A stretch of DNA of 64,000 nucleotides from Shewanella olleyana (GTDB lineage Bacteria; Pseudomonadota; Gammaproteobacteria; Enterobacterales; Shewanellaceae): contig NZ_JAKILD010000015.1 in assembly GCF_023283825.1 (NCBI RefSeq), positions 1 through 64,000 of the forward strand. The letters are read 5' to 3'. This document shows, one piece after another, positions 45,667 through 57,000 of this stretch. Position 1 is the first letter of the stretch. Each line of letters opens with the position of its first letter. The notes beneath the pieces are model-generated. The model was given only the letters and a program-made list of their open reading frames with translations, ran no database searches and was not told where the DNA came from. The position numbers and the translations under genes are program-made.

Positions 45667-46251
45667 TTACTCGTGACCCCAAGGCGTTGGTGGTAACGCA
45701 ACAGGTTTAGTTAAGTCAAAGTCGACTCTAAAATCACGGTTTTGCCGAGTTAAACGGTATGTGAATGTCGTTGGCTCAATATACATGTGCCATACGTTCG
45801 TTACTGACGCCGTTAAACCATTTTCGTTAAAGTTATCTATCGACTCTTGGTCAACTGGGAATGACTGCTGAGTCGCACTGCCCATATCTGCGGTATCGCC
45901 GCCGTACATAGTCACTTTATCTTCAGTGCCGTCTTCATGGCGATGATCATGCTTTAAACGCAAGCCTGTCTCTGTTTTAGTAATCACCCAAGTACGTGAA
46001 TGGTCATCACCAACGTGAAAAGGAATTTTAAGTTCAGTATCGCTACATTCACGCACATGCATAACTAATGCTTTGTTGCTGAATGCAGAGTCAGCTTCAT
46101 TACCCGCTGTGACTTCACCAGCAAATGCCTTGCCGCAATATGCTGCTATGGCATCAAAATATTGATGTTGTGGATTTTCTTGAGGGGCATGTGCCATGGC
46201 AATGGCTGGCGCCATGCAGCTGATTACACCAGCGACCAATATTTTTTTCAT
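45667..46251 (-). CDS. Periplasmic protein of unknown function
   Basis: A 194-residue precursor with a typical signal peptide (MKKILVAGVISCMAPAIAMA, 1-20). The mature part begins HAPQENPQHQYF, contains a cysteine pair (CGKAF and RECSD) and is rich in His and Asp around HDHRHEDGTEDK. It then has beta-type sequence with TFTYRLTRQNRDFRVDFDL and ends PPTPWGHE. The His-rich stretch could bind metal. I do not recognise a named family. It stands alone with its own terminator. Confidence 0.7.
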   Translation of the reverse strand: MKKILVAGVISCMAPAIAMAHAPQENPQHQYFDAIAAYCGKAFAGEVTAGNEADSAFSNKALVMHVRECSDTELKIPFHVGDDHSRTWVITKTETGLRLKHDHRHEDGTEDKVTMYGGDTADMGSATQQSFPVDQESIDNFNENGLTASVTNVWHMYIEPTTFTYRLTRQNRDFRVDFDLTKPVALPPTPWGHE

Positions 46252-46325
46252 TATTATTCCTTTTGGTATCGATCAATTAACTCTTACTAACAAACCACAG
46301 TAACAGTGATTGTTTAATTTAACCT

Positions 46326-46394
46326 GAAAAAAAACCGCCTTCAAAGGTAGGCTGATAAGTTGCAGGGGATCTACCAATGGTAGATCCCTTTTTT
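46326..46394 (+). repeat. Terminator module, copy A (plus orientation)
   Basis: AAAACCGCCTTCAAAGGTAGG and CTGATAAG are followed by the hairpin GGGATCTACC/GGTAGATCCC and seven Ts. No plus-strand gene ends just before it. The first 30 bases match copy B at 46861-46929 almost exactly, in the opposite orientation. It may be the 3' end of a small RNA or a displaced terminator. Confidence 0.75.
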
Positions 46395-46396
46395 TA

Positions 46397-46860
46397 TTCT
46401 TTAATATTCAGTGCCTTAAAAACATTAAACCGCTGGATTATCGTAGGGTGATGTAAATATTCGGAATAAAATCAATAGGATAACTACCAAACTCGAATTT
46501 TGGTAATGAGTTAATAGCTCGTCCAATCCGCTCATATTCTCGGATAACCAATGAAATCAATATTTTGCAGTAAAAATTCTTTTAGGGGTAGTTGTTTGTT
46601 TTTAACTGAACCAACACCTGAATTTGGCAGAGAACGCGCCGAGGTACGTGGATAACACAGATCTTCCACTAAGAGTATCGAGCAACAGCACCAAAGGAAA
46701 TAGCAATATTGATTTAGCTGAAGTATGTAAGACAACTTATCTACACTTATAATGAAAATTTTAAGTTGGATGAGTAACGTGCTGATTTAAATTGGTATTT
46801 TCACATCATCGTACACTTTTCTTATCAATCGGAAAGGAGTAAGTAATTGAATAAAAAGCA
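46397..46860. other. Gene-poor segment between two inverted terminator modules
   Basis: About 460 bases. Minus-strand frames give short peptides (for example YERIGRAINSLPKFEFGSY near 46530-46480) that could be gene remnants, but no family is recognised. A 67-codon frame at 46735-46532 lacks a ribosome site. Confidence 0.35.
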
Positions 46861-46929
46861 AAAAAATAGCGGGTCTAAAAAATTTAGATCCCCGCTATCT
46901 TATCAGCCTACTTCAAAGGCGGTTTTTAT
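46861..46929 (-). repeat. Terminator module, copy B (minus orientation), probable ygiQ terminator
   Basis: On the minus strand AAAAACCGCCTTTGAAGTAGG and CTGATAAG are followed by an 11-12 pair hairpin (ATAGCGGGGATCTA with its near complement) and seven or more Ts. It lies 43 bases past the ygiQ stop. It shares with copy A both the leading 30 bases and the GGGGATCTA of the stem. Confidence 0.8.
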
Positions 46930-46971
46930 TTAAGCGACTCAAATACAGCTTACACTAAAAGTAAGTGGCTA

Positions 46972-49344
46972 TTATTTTGCTTTAGCTGGATGCTTACCTT
47001 GCTTATGATTTGAATTGCCTGAGTTTTTAGCGCCAAATGGCTTTTTCTTTTGCGACCAACCTGTTTTAGATTTACCAGAACCATTGTTATTCGACGCTGT
47101 ACCATTACCTGCAGGTTTACCTTTCCCACCCGTATTACCAGCGCCATTACCTTCAGCAGCGGCTTTAGCTTTGTTGGCCGTGGTCGGTTTCTTACCCGAT
47201 GATTTTCTATCATCGAACTGGTTACCCGAGAAACGAGTGAAGGCTTTTTTGCTGCCGTCATTTTTGCCACCACTTTTACCACCTCGGTAGCCTTGACGCT
47301 CATTGCGAGATTCTGGCGGCACAATGTGCTGTACACCATTACCAATTAAGTGCTCTTTGCCCATAGCCACTAAAGCTTCACGGATTAATGGCCAACCTGC
47401 AGGATCATGGTAACGCAGCAGTGCTTTATGTAAGCGGCGCTGACGACCCTTTTTAGGTACGGTAACTTCTTCACTGGTGTGCTTTACGTTTTTCAACGAG
47501 TTAAGTTCAGTGTGATAAATCGTGGTCGCATTCGCCATTGGCGAAGGATAGAAGTTTTGCACTTGGTCTAGCTTAAACTTCTCTGATTTTAACCAGAGCG
47601 CCAAATTCAGCATGTCTTCATCTGTAGTACCAGGATGCGCCGAAATAAAATACGGGATCAGGTACTGTTTTTTACCCGCTTCTTTGGAGTAAAAATCAAA
47701 TAACTCTTTGAATTTATGATAACTGCCCATACCCGGCTTCATCATCTTACTGAGTGGGCCATCTTCGGTATGTTCTGGGGCAATTTTTAAATAGCCGCCT
47801 ACATGGTGTTTAGCTAATTCTTTAACGTAGCGCGGATCTTCTGTGGCTAAGTCATAACGCACACCAGAAGCAATCAATACCTTTTTAATACCCGGTACAT
47901 CACGGGCGGCACGATATAAATCAATCGTGTGTTTATGGTCAGTCCCCAAATGGCCACAGATACTTGGGTACACGCAAGATAAGCGACGACAAGTGGTTTC
48001 AGCTTTGACGCTAGTACAGCCTAAACGATACATGTTGGCTGTTGGACCACCAAGATCCGAAATAACCCCAGTAAAGCCAGGGACTTTCTCTTGAATATCT
48101 TTAATTTCTTTGATGATTGACTCTTGCGAACGGCTTTGAATAATTCGCCCTTCATGTTCGGTAATCGAGCAGAACGAACAACCACCAAAACACCCTCGCA
48201 TAATGTTAATCGAGGTTTTAATCATGTCATAAGCAGGAATAACCGCTTTACCGTAACTTGGGTGCGGCACACGTTGATACGGTAAATCGAATACCGCATC
48301 CATTTCATCTGTATTTAATGGCCATGCTGGCGGGTTAACCCATACTGAACGATTTCCTTGAGCTTGGAATAGCGCTCTGGCACAACCAGGGTTTTGCTCT
48401 TGGTGCAAAATACGTGAAGCATGAGCATATAAGAATTTATCATCGGCTACTTTTTCATAAGCAGGCAATAATACATAGGTCTTTTCCCATGGCTTTGGTC
48501 GTGCTGGCTGCACACTAATGGCTTTAGGCGCATCGTTATCAAAAATCTTTTTATCTGTAGGCCCTGATAACTTTTCACAACCTACATCATCCGCACCATA
48601 AGGATTTGGGATCGGGTCAATTTTATGCAGTTGATCGAGCTTACGCGAATCCATGCCTTTCCAGCCCGGCAAAGGTTCATGGCGAATTACAGCAGTACCA
48701 CGAATGTCGTGTAAATCTGCCACTTTCTCACCGTTAGCGATACGGTGAGCCACTTCCACCAGCGGACGCTCGGCATTACCGTAAATCAAGATATCGGCTT
48801 TTGCATCGAAAATGACACTACGGCGCACTTTATCAGACCAATAATCATAATGAGCGATACGGCGTAAGCTTGCCTCAATCCCCCCAATGACGACTGGCAC
48901 CTCTTTGAAGGCTTCTTTACAGCGCTGGGTGTAAACAGTCACCGCGCGATCGGGGCGTTTACCACCTTCATCATTTGGGGTGTAAGCATCGTCGCTACGA
49001 ATACGGCGATCTGCGGTATAACGGTTGATCATCGAATCCATGTTGCCCGCAGTAACACCAAAAAATAAATTCGGGCGACCTAGCTTCATAAAGTCGTTTT
49101 TATTCGACCAATCTGGCTGACAAATGATACCGACTCTAAAGCCCTGGGCTTCAAGCATGCGACCAATAACGGCCATGCCAAAGCTTGGATGGTCCACATA
49201 AGCATCGCCACTGACAATAATAATATCGCAGCTATCCCAGCCCAATTGATCCATCTCTTTTCGAGACATAGGAAGAAACGGTGCTGTGCCGTAGCATTCA
49301 GCCCAGTATCTTGGGTAATTAAATAACGTAGATTCAACTTGCAT
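46972..49344 (-). CDS. ygiQ: YgiQ family radical SAM protein
   Basis: A 790-residue protein. A cobalamin-like or flavodoxin-like N-terminal domain ([25 protein letters not shown], about 40-75) precedes a radical SAM core with the cluster motif CFGGCSFC near residue 388. The family C-terminal domain ends near 680 ([20 protein letters not shown]). The last 110 residues are a low-complexity Lys/Gly/Asn/Ala tail, probably disordered and perhaps nucleic-acid binding. The substrate of YgiQ proteins is unknown. ATG 49344 is followed by [13 protein letters not shown]. Confidence 0.92.
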   Translation of the reverse strand: MQVESTLFNYPRYWAECYGTAPFLPMSRKEMDQLGWDSCDIIIVSGDAYVDHPSFGMAVIGRMLEAQGFRVGIICQPDWSNKNDFMKLGRPNLFFGVTAGNMDSMINRYTADRRIRSDDAYTPNDEGGKRPDRAVTVYTQRCKEAFKEVPVVIGGIEASLRRIAHYDYWSDKVRRSVIFDAKADILIYGNAERPLVEVAHRIANGEKVADLHDIRGTAVIRHEPLPGWKGMDSRKLDQLHKIDPIPNPYGADDVGCEKLSGPTDKKIFDNDAPKAISVQPARPKPWEKTYVLLPAYEKVADDKFLYAHASRILHQEQNPGCARALFQAQGNRSVWVNPPAWPLNTDEMDAVFDLPYQRVPHPSYGKAVIPAYDMIKTSINIMRGCFGGCSFCSITEHEGRIIQSRSQESIIKEIKDIQEKVPGFTGVISDLGGPTANMYRLGCTSVKAETTCRRLSCVYPSICGHLGTDHKHTIDLYRAARDVPGIKKVLIASGVRYDLATEDPRYVKELAKHHVGGYLKIAPEHTEDGPLSKMMKPGMGSYHKFKELFDFYSKEAGKKQYLIPYFISAHPGTTDEDMLNLALWLKSEKFKLDQVQNFYPSPMANATTIYHTELNSLKNVKHTSEEVTVPKKGRQRRLHKALLRYHDPAGWPLIREALVAMGKEHLIGNGVQHIVPPESRNERQGYRGGKSGGKNDGSKKAFTRFSGNQFDDRKSSGKKPTTANKAKAAAEGNGAGNTGGKGKPAGNGTASNNNGSGKSKTGWSQKKKPFGAKNSGNSNHKQGKHPAKAK

Positions 49345-49558
49345 GGGATTTGCCTACAATAAACATCATCATTCTAGTGAATTGGACTACTTCAAGTTTA
49401 GTCCAACTCACCCAACTTTTTTCTGGAGGCGGAGTATAGCAGTTACGCCACACTAAGTGTGACTAAAAAAACAGCAAAATAAGTTTTTTGAGCTTTTTAT
49501 TTGCTGGTATAACCTTATTAAAAACAATGACTTTTAAATAATTCGAGCAACATTCAAG

Positions 49559-49963
49559 TTAAAGGCCGATAAAAAAGCCAATATTTACAATCGCTAAGCC
49601 AATAGTCACAACCCAAGTGAGTAGCACACCCCATTTGCGGCCAAAATGAATTCCTCCTTTACCCGCAGTTAAGCCAATAGCATGTAATAATCTCGCCACA
49701 ATCCAAATAGTACCAAAACAATGCAATATTGCAGGCGACAAACCATTGAACTCTGCCAGCATGAATAAAATCAGCACCATGGGCGCATTTTCAAGTAAAT
49801 TTTCATGAACTCGTTTAGCGAGGGCTAAATCAGAATTTCCCCCAGTCCCGATACCAATTTTATTGGTTCGACGTTGCTTTATGACTCGAATTGATAAACC
49901 AATGGCAAGTAGCGCTGTTAAGCTGGCGTAAAAGCCTGAAATCATCAATGACATGTGTTGCAT
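49559..49963 (-). CDS. MAPEG family membrane protein (YecN-like)
   Basis: A 134-residue inner-membrane protein with four hydrophobic helices. The MAPEG signature is RVHENLLENAPMVLILFMLAE followed by HCFGTIWIVARLLHAIGL. The family includes glutathione transferases and related eicosanoid enzymes; bacterial YecN-type members have no assigned substrate. It stands alone. Confidence 0.88.
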   Translation of the reverse strand: MQHMSLMISGFYASLTALLAIGLSIRVIKQRRTNKIGIGTGGNSDLALAKRVHENLLENAPMVLILFMLAEFNGLSPAILHCFGTIWIVARLLHAIGLTAGKGGIHFGRKWGVLLTWVVTIGLAIVNIGFFIGL

Positions 49964-50160
49964 TTCCTTATCGTTAATTTGCTGCAGTAGGCCATAAATT
50001 GACTACAATGGAGTATTCATTCTATACACATTGCGACAAAATGTAATTATCACATTTTTAACATAAATATGATGAATTGAAGGTATTCAGCCAACCCCAT
50101 TTCGGTTACTATTCGCGCCAACGAACCGCTACCCAAATAGACTAGAGTGATGCACGGCTA

Positions 50161-51384
50161 ATGAACGATTCCAGCTTCATTGAAAAACGCAGATTTATCA
50201 TAAAATTAGGTAAAGAACTGCATAAATATGGCACCCCAGCGTATCGCCTTGAATCACACCTGCAAACGGTATCTTCCACACTGGGTATTGAGGGCTATTT
50301 TTTAATATCGCCAACCTCAATGACATTCGTACTTCAGCACGATACTGAGCAAGAATATAATCATGTTGCCCGTGTGAAACCTGGCGATTTAGATTTAGGC
50401 TCTCTTGCCCGTACCTTTGATTTGGTTGAAGAACTCAGTACGGGCCAACGAACCCTAGCAGAATCATTAGAGCGATTAGAAGAAATTGCTAATAAGCCTA
50501 ATCCTTATGGGCATGGTTTAACCTTAATGTCATTTGGTATTAGTGCTGGCGCGTTTGCCATGCTAATGGATACCAGTTGGAACGATGTTTTTTGGTCTGG
50601 CATGCTGGGGTTATTAGTTTATGGCTTAGTGTTTTGGGCTGAAAAATCCAAACGCGTGGCTGAAATGCTCGAGCCCTTAGCCGCTGTGGTATGCGCTATT
50701 TTAACTTGTGGTATTGCGGCAGGCATTGACCCCAGTATTAATATCCCCGTGGTTATTTTGTCGGGCATTATTATCTTCGTCCCCGGTTTAGCACTGACAT
50801 TGGGGCTAGCAGAGTTAGCCGCCCGAGATTTGATATCAGGTACTGCCCGTATCATGGATGCGATAATGCTGCTGTTTAAGCTGTATTTTGGCGCGGTGCT
50901 TGGGATGACTCTGGGTAAAGTGATGTTTGGTGAATCAGTGTATATTGAGCCAGATGCTCTACCTCGTTACGCTTCATGGGCTGCGGTGCCGCTACTTTCA
51001 GTAGCGCTGGTTATCATCTTTAAAGCGCGTATTAAAGATTCACCATGGGGAATTTGCGCAGGAATCGTGGCTTATTTTTCTGCCATGTTAGGCGGCCTTT
51101 ATTTAGGTGAGTCTATTGGTATTTTTGTCGGTGCATTGGCAGTGGGGATATACTCAAACTTGTATGCCCGTTGGATGAAAGCGCCCGTTTCGATTGCCCT
51201 ACTTCAAGGTATTGTTATTCTGGTGCCGGGCAGTAAAACCTATATTGGCTTAAATGCGATGATTTCAGGCGAAACCATGCTCAATCAAGAATATTTAGGT
51301 ACCCAAGTATTCTTGATTTTCATGTCACTGATTGCGGGACTGATTTTTGCCAACGTTATCGTTCCGCCAAGAAGAAGCTTGTAA
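50161..51384 (+). CDS. Threonine/serine exporter family protein (fused YjjP-YjjB / ThrE)
   Basis: A 407-residue membrane protein with ten predicted helices. The N-terminal half carries the DUF1212 (YjjP) pattern: LGKELHKYGTPAYRLESHL, then YFLISPTSM, and NPYGHGLTLMSFGISAGAFA. The C-terminal half (about 265-405) is the DUF3815 (YjjB) part, with LLQGIVILVPGSKTYIGL. In E. coli the halves are separate genes (yjjP, yjjB); YjjPB exports succinate, and ThrE of Corynebacterium exports threonine. The ribosome site is weak. Confidence 0.88.
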   Translation: MNDSSFIEKRRFIIKLGKELHKYGTPAYRLESHLQTVSSTLGIEGYFLISPTSMTFVLQHDTEQEYNHVARVKPGDLDLGSLARTFDLVEELSTGQRTLAESLERLEEIANKPNPYGHGLTLMSFGISAGAFAMLMDTSWNDVFWSGMLGLLVYGLVFWAEKSKRVAEMLEPLAAVVCAILTCGIAAGIDPSINIPVVILSGIIIFVPGLALTLGLAELAARDLISGTARIMDAIMLLFKLYFGAVLGMTLGKVMFGESVYIEPDALPRYASWAAVPLLSVALVIIFKARIKDSPWGICAGIVAYFSAMLGGLYLGESIGIFVGALAVGIYSNLYARWMKAPVSIALLQGIVILVPGSKTYIGLNAMISGETMLNQEYLGTQVFLIFMSLIAGLIFANVIVPPRRSL

Positions 51385-51420
51385 GCCACATACGTAGCAT
51401 TGAATTGTAAAGCACACATT

Positions 51421-51446
51421 AAAAAGGAGCCCACGGCTCCTTTTTA
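51421..51446 (+). terminator. Terminator of the ThrE-type exporter gene
   Basis: AAAAAGGAGCC/GGCTCCTTTTT with loop CAC, 37 bases past the stop codon. Confidence 0.85.
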
Positions 51447-51648
51447 ATATCCTAAAGCAACATTGTTAAGTTTTTAATAAAATATCCTGTCGAAATTTCA
51501 AATACCCACCATACTTAATTCAGCAAAATGACATTGAGTATCACAAGATAAATTACCTTTTACTCAATCACTTAAAAACAGCTTAGACTAATATAGTCAA
51601 TGTAAGCAGTAATGCCTATTACTAATATACCTAATAAAAATAGGAACG

Positions 51649-53340
51649 ATGAACATGACCATTTGCGCTATGGTATTCATTTTCGTCGCCGCAGTAATAT
51701 TTCCTTCGACTGCCTTTGCTGATAAGCCCAGTAAAGGACAAACGTCATCAAATAAGGTGGCAGTTCAACCAGTCGAATCACCTGAAATATTAACGACGAC
51801 CACCAAGAATCAAGGTCCTATGACCGTTGATAATATTGTGGTGGTCAGTCATGCTATTTTTGATGAAACCGACCCCGATGCATTTTTCATCCACCACTGG
51901 GCTAATTGGCTTCATATCAATACCACCGAACCCACAATTCTCGACAAACTCACTTTTGCAGAGGGTGATGTTGTCACCCAGAAAACGTTTGCCGAGTCAC
52001 AACGATTATTACGAACTGAGCCTTACCTTAGAGATGCAAAAATATATCGCCCGCAATTAGCGCCAGATGCCGACTCAAACGAACAAACGGTTGTGGTCGA
52101 AACTTGGGATAACTGGTCGCTATTGCCGACTTTCAGTCTAAGTTCCAGTGGCGGCGAGACTAAATACTCGGTGGGAATAAAAGAAGATAATTTGATGGGG
52201 CTGGGAATTAAAACTCGCCTTAAATATCAATCAAATGCTGACAGAACTGGATATAAGTTTGGCATAACAGCGCCCCTTAAAATCATTCAACATGCCACGG
52301 TGTCTGCCAATATTTACGACAACAGTGACGGCCAAGCTACTCACTTATATTTCAATAAACCGTTTTATTCCTTGGATACTGAATATCAATATTTTGCTGA
52401 ATACTTAACAGATCAGCGCATTGATACCAACAGGCAAAATGGTGAAGACGTCAATGAGTTTGAACATAACGTCGATTACGCAGCACTGTCGTTTGGCTGG
52501 TTACTCAATAAAACTGATGCTGATTTATCAAGGATCACCTTAGGTGTTACCCACGACAAACATCAATTTGATTACAGTGAGACTTTTCTTGATGGCCCAT
52601 TACCGCAAGATCGCGACTTTATTTACCCTTGGGTAGGCTTTGAATACCTACAAGATGACTATCAAGTGTTCACCAATATTCACCTAATTAATAATAATGA
52701 GGATTTCAACTTAGGCTGGCGCCACTTCGCTCGAATCGGTTTTGAAACCAATGATGTCGCTCTGGGCAGTGAATTAGGGTATCACCTCAATTTAAGTACC
52801 AGCCGAGGGTATCAGCAAGGTAACAACTTAATGTTATTTAACCTTACTGGCCAAGCAAGCTTTAATACCACCCAAAAGGATTTTTATAACGTCAGTGCTC
52901 AAGCGGAATACTTTTATAAAATTCACCCTAAGTGGGCTGCTTATGCCAAAACAAAATTGGCCACCTCAAAGAATAACTATTTAGATAAGCCCTTTGCCTT
53001 AGGCGATGATACAGGCGTTCGCGGTTATCCAAATGACTATCAATACGGTGATAATCAATGGTTGGTGACAGGTGAAGTACGTTATTACCCTAATATCAAT
53101 TTATACCAATTAGCAGAATTAGGCTGGGCGACCTTTGTGGATATAGGCCAAGCATTTGGCGGGCCTGACGATAATAATGAGGTCGATAGCCCAATCGGTA
53201 GTGTTGGTATTGGCGCACGTATATATTCGTCTAAATCAAGCTATGGCAGTGTCGGCCATATTGATTTTGCCGTGCCTTTTACTAATGGAAAAAATGTCGA
53301 TGATTGGGAGTGGCGATTCCAGGTAAGAAATCGCTTTTAA
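51649..53340 (+). CDS. Omp85-like outer membrane protein with a single POTRA domain
   Basis: A 563-residue precursor with a signal peptide (about 1-25). One POTRA-like domain (about 85-150) contains KLTFAEGDVVTQKTFAESQRLLRTEPYLRDAKI. A barrel of about 16 strands follows with the conserved lid-loop motif GVRGYP near residue 462, and the protein ends in Phe (RFQVRNRF), as outer membrane barrels do. It belongs to the BamA/TamA/FhaC superfamily, but with one POTRA it is neither BamA nor TamA; a role in inserting or secreting a partner is inferred only. Two ATGs (51649, 51655) fit the AGGA ribosome site. Confidence 0.82.
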   Translation: MNMTICAMVFIFVAAVIFPSTAFADKPSKGQTSSNKVAVQPVESPEILTTTTKNQGPMTVDNIVVVSHAIFDETDPDAFFIHHWANWLHINTTEPTILDKLTFAEGDVVTQKTFAESQRLLRTEPYLRDAKIYRPQLAPDADSNEQTVVVETWDNWSLLPTFSLSSSGGETKYSVGIKEDNLMGLGIKTRLKYQSNADRTGYKFGITAPLKIIQHATVSANIYDNSDGQATHLYFNKPFYSLDTEYQYFAEYLTDQRIDTNRQNGEDVNEFEHNVDYAALSFGWLLNKTDADLSRITLGVTHDKHQFDYSETFLDGPLPQDRDFIYPWVGFEYLQDDYQVFTNIHLINNNEDFNLGWRHFARIGFETNDVALGSELGYHLNLSTSRGYQQGNNLMLFNLTGQASFNTTQKDFYNVSAQAEYFYKIHPKWAAYAKTKLATSKNNYLDKPFALGDDTGVRGYPNDYQYGDNQWLVTGEVRYYPNINLYQLAELGWATFVDIGQAFGGPDDNNEVDSPIGSVGIGARIYSSKSSYGSVGHIDFAVPFTNGKNVDDWEWRFQVRNRF

Positions 53341-53374
53341 GGTTTTAGCGGCTTATCTGGGCATCAAAAAACAG

Positions 53375-53815
53375 CTACTCTTTGCCTGAAAACGATTCAA
53401 TTTTCTGACGAACTTGCTGTTCTTGCTCTTTACTCTCGATACGATAAATCTTCTTTATCTGAGTTCTAAATTTAGGATCGGTTCCTGTCGCCACAGTATC
53501 AAACCCTACGGTCACTTTTCCCATTCTTGAAGACACCAATAACGCCTGAGCAAACTTTAAATTACTATCAACGCCACTGAGCACTAGCAGGTAAGTCTCA
53601 CGGGGACGGCTATCAACAAATACGGTGCGATTATCCATCGTTCGCCAACCATCCATTCGGAAATTATCAATAGTGTTCACTTCAGTTAATTCATCAAATT
53701 GATAAAGCGCTGCTTTTTGCTTGGCAGCTTCTGATGCACTGCAACCCGCAAGTAATAAGATGAAACCAGCCATAATCACTGTCTTTACTGCGTTATTCAG
53801 GAACATATTATTCAC
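53375..53815 (-). CDS. DUF6491-like lipoprotein
   Basis: A 146-residue precursor with lipoprotein signal ending LLLAGC (Cys 25). The mature part contains NTIDNFRMDGWRTMDNRTVFVDSRPRETYLLVLS, the pattern I associate with the DUF6491 family, a small beta protein. The function is unknown. It converges on the Omp85-like gene with a 34-base gap. Confidence 0.7.
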   Translation of the reverse strand: MNNMFLNNAVKTVIMAGFILLLAGCSASEAAKQKAALYQFDELTEVNTIDNFRMDGWRTMDNRTVFVDSRPRETYLLVLSGVDSNLKFAQALLVSSRMGKVTVGFDTVATGTDPKFRTQIKKIYRIESKEQEQQVRQKIESFSGKE

Positions 53816-53933
53816 CTTCTAATGGCGTTAAATGAAACAATTACATTGAGTCATGATTAACTTAATCTAACAATTTGGTTAATAATAACTATAACCATCA
53901 AAGGGATAAATTAACTAATTAATTTTTAAAGAC

Positions 53934-53966
53934 ATAAATTATAGATATAAATTATAGATATAAATT
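53934..53966. repeat. Tandem 13-base AT repeat
   Basis: ATAAATTATAGAT occurs twice and is followed by a partial third unit (ATAAATT), next to the subtilase terminator. Confidence 0.9.
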
Positions 53967-53974
53967 AAAAATAT

Positions 53975-54004
53975 AAAAAAGCCGCATCAGGGAAGTGATG
54001 CGGC
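53975..54004 (-). terminator. Terminator of the subtilase gene
   Basis: GCCGCATCA/TGATGCGGC with a six-base loop is followed on the minus strand by six Ts, 25 bases past the stop. Confidence 0.9.
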
Positions 54005-54028
54005 GATTGGGAACACTCTTTTTAAATA

Positions 54029-57000
54029 TTACTTACGGCGTCTAAATCCAAGCAAACCAGCTAGTAAGACTAAAGTGCCCATTGCCCCACCACTTGAATC
54101 AGACTTAGGCTCAGTTACTGGTTCTTCGACTTCTGGCTCAGTTACTGGTTCTTCGACTTCTGGCTCAGTTACTGGTTCTTCGACTTCTGGATCGGTTCCT
54201 GGCTCTGGCGTAACAACTTCTGCAACCATTGCAATCGTTGCAGTAGCTGCAACTGCCATTTTAGTACCATTGCTAACCGTCAATTCAACCACTGCGGTAG
54301 CATCAGCATCCACGGCTGGTAAAGTCACCTCAGTGCTTTGTGCTGTTGCATCAGCAAATGTCACTACAGGACCTGAAACTTGTGACCAAGCATAGGTCAG
54401 TTCATCATCCATATTAGGTGCTGTACTTTGTTCAGCGGATAAAGTCACCGTTGTTGACGCATCAGCTGTAAGTGCAACTGCCTCTTCACCGTTAATCAAG
54501 GCGACTGGAATACCTTCAAGCATCACTGGCGCTAAGGTTTCAGTGTTACTGATATCACCCATGGTATGCGAGACAGTGAAATCAAGTTCTTGAGACATCA
54601 CTAGACTTGCAGTATCCATCGCTAGCACTATAGTTTGCCCTGCTTCATTTGCTGCCTGAACCACTTCCCATGCAATCATATCACCAGTCACTTCACCTTC
54701 ATGGCTATCGCTATTAATGCTTAACCCTGTCGGCAATTGTGTTGATACAGAAATGGTTCTTTCCATATCAGTATCGTTATCTGCAAGTACGATAGACAAT
54801 GTCACCATATCACCCGTATCAGCAGTTTCCACATCGATACTGCTTTGGACATAACTTGCATTACGGTACAACTCAATTGGCATTAATCCTACGTTATCGG
54901 GAACATCTACACCTGTGCCGATTTCAAGCACAGTCGTATATAAAGTGTCTGACTTAAGTTGTTTATTCCAGTTAAGCACTAAGCCAATATCTTCATCTCC
55001 AGCAACGGCGGGCTTAAAGTCAACAGTTACGCTTTCGTCATCTTTGCCAATAATCGCTATCTCAATAGTCACATCATCTTCAACATTAGAAGGTGCAGAT
55101 GTGTCACCAAAATTATGTACAGCAACATAATATGAACCAGCCTCCGGGTCATTTATTTCACATGACTCAAAAGCTGTTTCGGTGGCGCTCATACATGTCA
55201 GAGGGTCCATTTCTCTAGCATTATCAGGCTTACCGTTATAGTTATCATCACGGCCAATATACAAATCCAGATCCGGTGACGTCGTATCTTTGATGCGCAC
55301 CATAATTCGTTTAGTACTAGGCGTTATGTTAATCAACCTTGAGTAGAACTTATTACTGTCGTTATAGACATTGGTAGGCCAGTTAGCCGTATCAAAATCA
55401 TCACGTGGAATACTGGTTTCAATCACTTCCACTTCAGCAAGTTCAAATACTCCTACCTGAATAGCGCTAGAACCAACAGTGACAACACCATTAATGTCAG
55501 CGCTGCCCTTATCTTGCCCAGTGGTTAGCATGACATCATCAGGGAAACTGCCCGCAACAAAAGTTCCTACTACTGGCATTTTTGATGTTGTCAGCGCAGC
55601 GTTCTCTGGCGTTAGCACTAAGTAGCCCATGCCATACTCAGAACCAAAGCCTTCCCCAATAGATGCAGTAACATCTAAAGTAATACTCTCACCCGCATCT
55701 AATGTAAAACTAGATGGTGAAGCTGTTATTGAAAGGCCTGCAGTGTCGGTCATATCACTGACTGACCAAGTTGACGCCGCAGTAGCGGTAAACGTTCGTG
55801 TCCAAGTACATTCCATCATGCACTCATTCATCAGTGCTGAAGGTAGATTTAAGTTTTCAGGTGTTCCCTCTAGAAATGGATCTGCGTTTACATATTCATC
55901 ATATGTCACGTCCATAACTAAACCAGCGTTAAGCGCACTGGCAATACGTACACTACCTGCACCACCAGTAAACAAACTAGATGGCGTAATACCATCTTCC
56001 ATTCGTGTATCGGTTTCTGCACTCAGCATTAACGCAGACTGCGCCTGTGCAGGGGTCCATTCAGGTTTTAACGCTGCTATTAACGTATAAGCACCTGCAA
56101 TATGTGGGCTGGCCATTGACGTGCCGCTCATAAAGGCTGTTGGTGATTCAGTCCTATCAGCCAATTCTCGCCATGGCTGATATTCACTATTAGCAGCATA
56201 AATATCTACACCAGGCGCAGAAATATGCGGAGTTAGCCAGCGGTTCATTATCGACTCGGGGCCTCGAGACGTAAATGAAGCAGCAATATCCGCTTTTGAT
56301 GCATCACTTTCAAGTTCAGATGTATTAAAGCTAGCAGTATGATCTGAACCTGAAGCTAACCAGTCGGTGAGTAGTGCACCTTGAGTCACATCTAGATGCA
56401 CCGCAGGTAGTACATGTAAATCAGCAATTGTTTCACTTTCACTATCGACATCGATTAGCACAAGTCCTGCAGCGCCACCAGCAAGTACGTTACTGCCTTT
56501 AGCAACGCGGGCAATATCGCCGCGCTCACATACAACAATTTTTCCAGTCAGAGTATCCGCTTCAAACGGTTCTAAACAGCCAGCTTGACCGAAATTGGCT
56601 GCACTGACGATCGTACCTGAGACACCAGTCGTAGCGCCTTTACCAGTTAGATTTTCAAGTTGATAATCGCCGCCAGTAAAAGTGACTTCCTTGTCTGTGA
56701 AACCGCGATCATGAGTATAAGCAGCAACGGTCGTTAACCAGGGTGCGTTAGCTGGTGAACCAATTGTTTCAGCACCTGGGCCATCATTACCTGCAGCAAC
56801 GGCCACGTGAATACCAGCCTCACGAGCCGCTAAAAATGCCAGTGCATCTGTGTCTCCCCAAGGATCGCTAGGTGCACCACCAACCGAGTAGTTGAGAACT
56901 TGTACACCGTTGGCAATGGCATGTTCGACAGCCAGTGCCGCCACATCTGGCCAACAGCCTGCATCAGCAACACATACTTGATAAGACACAATATTAGCGT

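Noticed and set aside
46532..46735. 67-codon minus-strand frame between the terminator modules
   Set aside because: Possible remnant, but the frame changes around 46530 and no family could be named.
46950..47345. 131-codon minus-strand frame over the ygiQ tail
   Set aside because: Shadow of the low-complexity Lys/Gly-rich C-terminus of YgiQ in another frame.
54075..54395. 106-codon plus-strand frame of Ser/Gly/Thr repeats inside the subtilase gene
   Set aside because: It is the antisense reading of the EVEEPVTEP repeat and neighbouring codons; such shadow frames are expected there.
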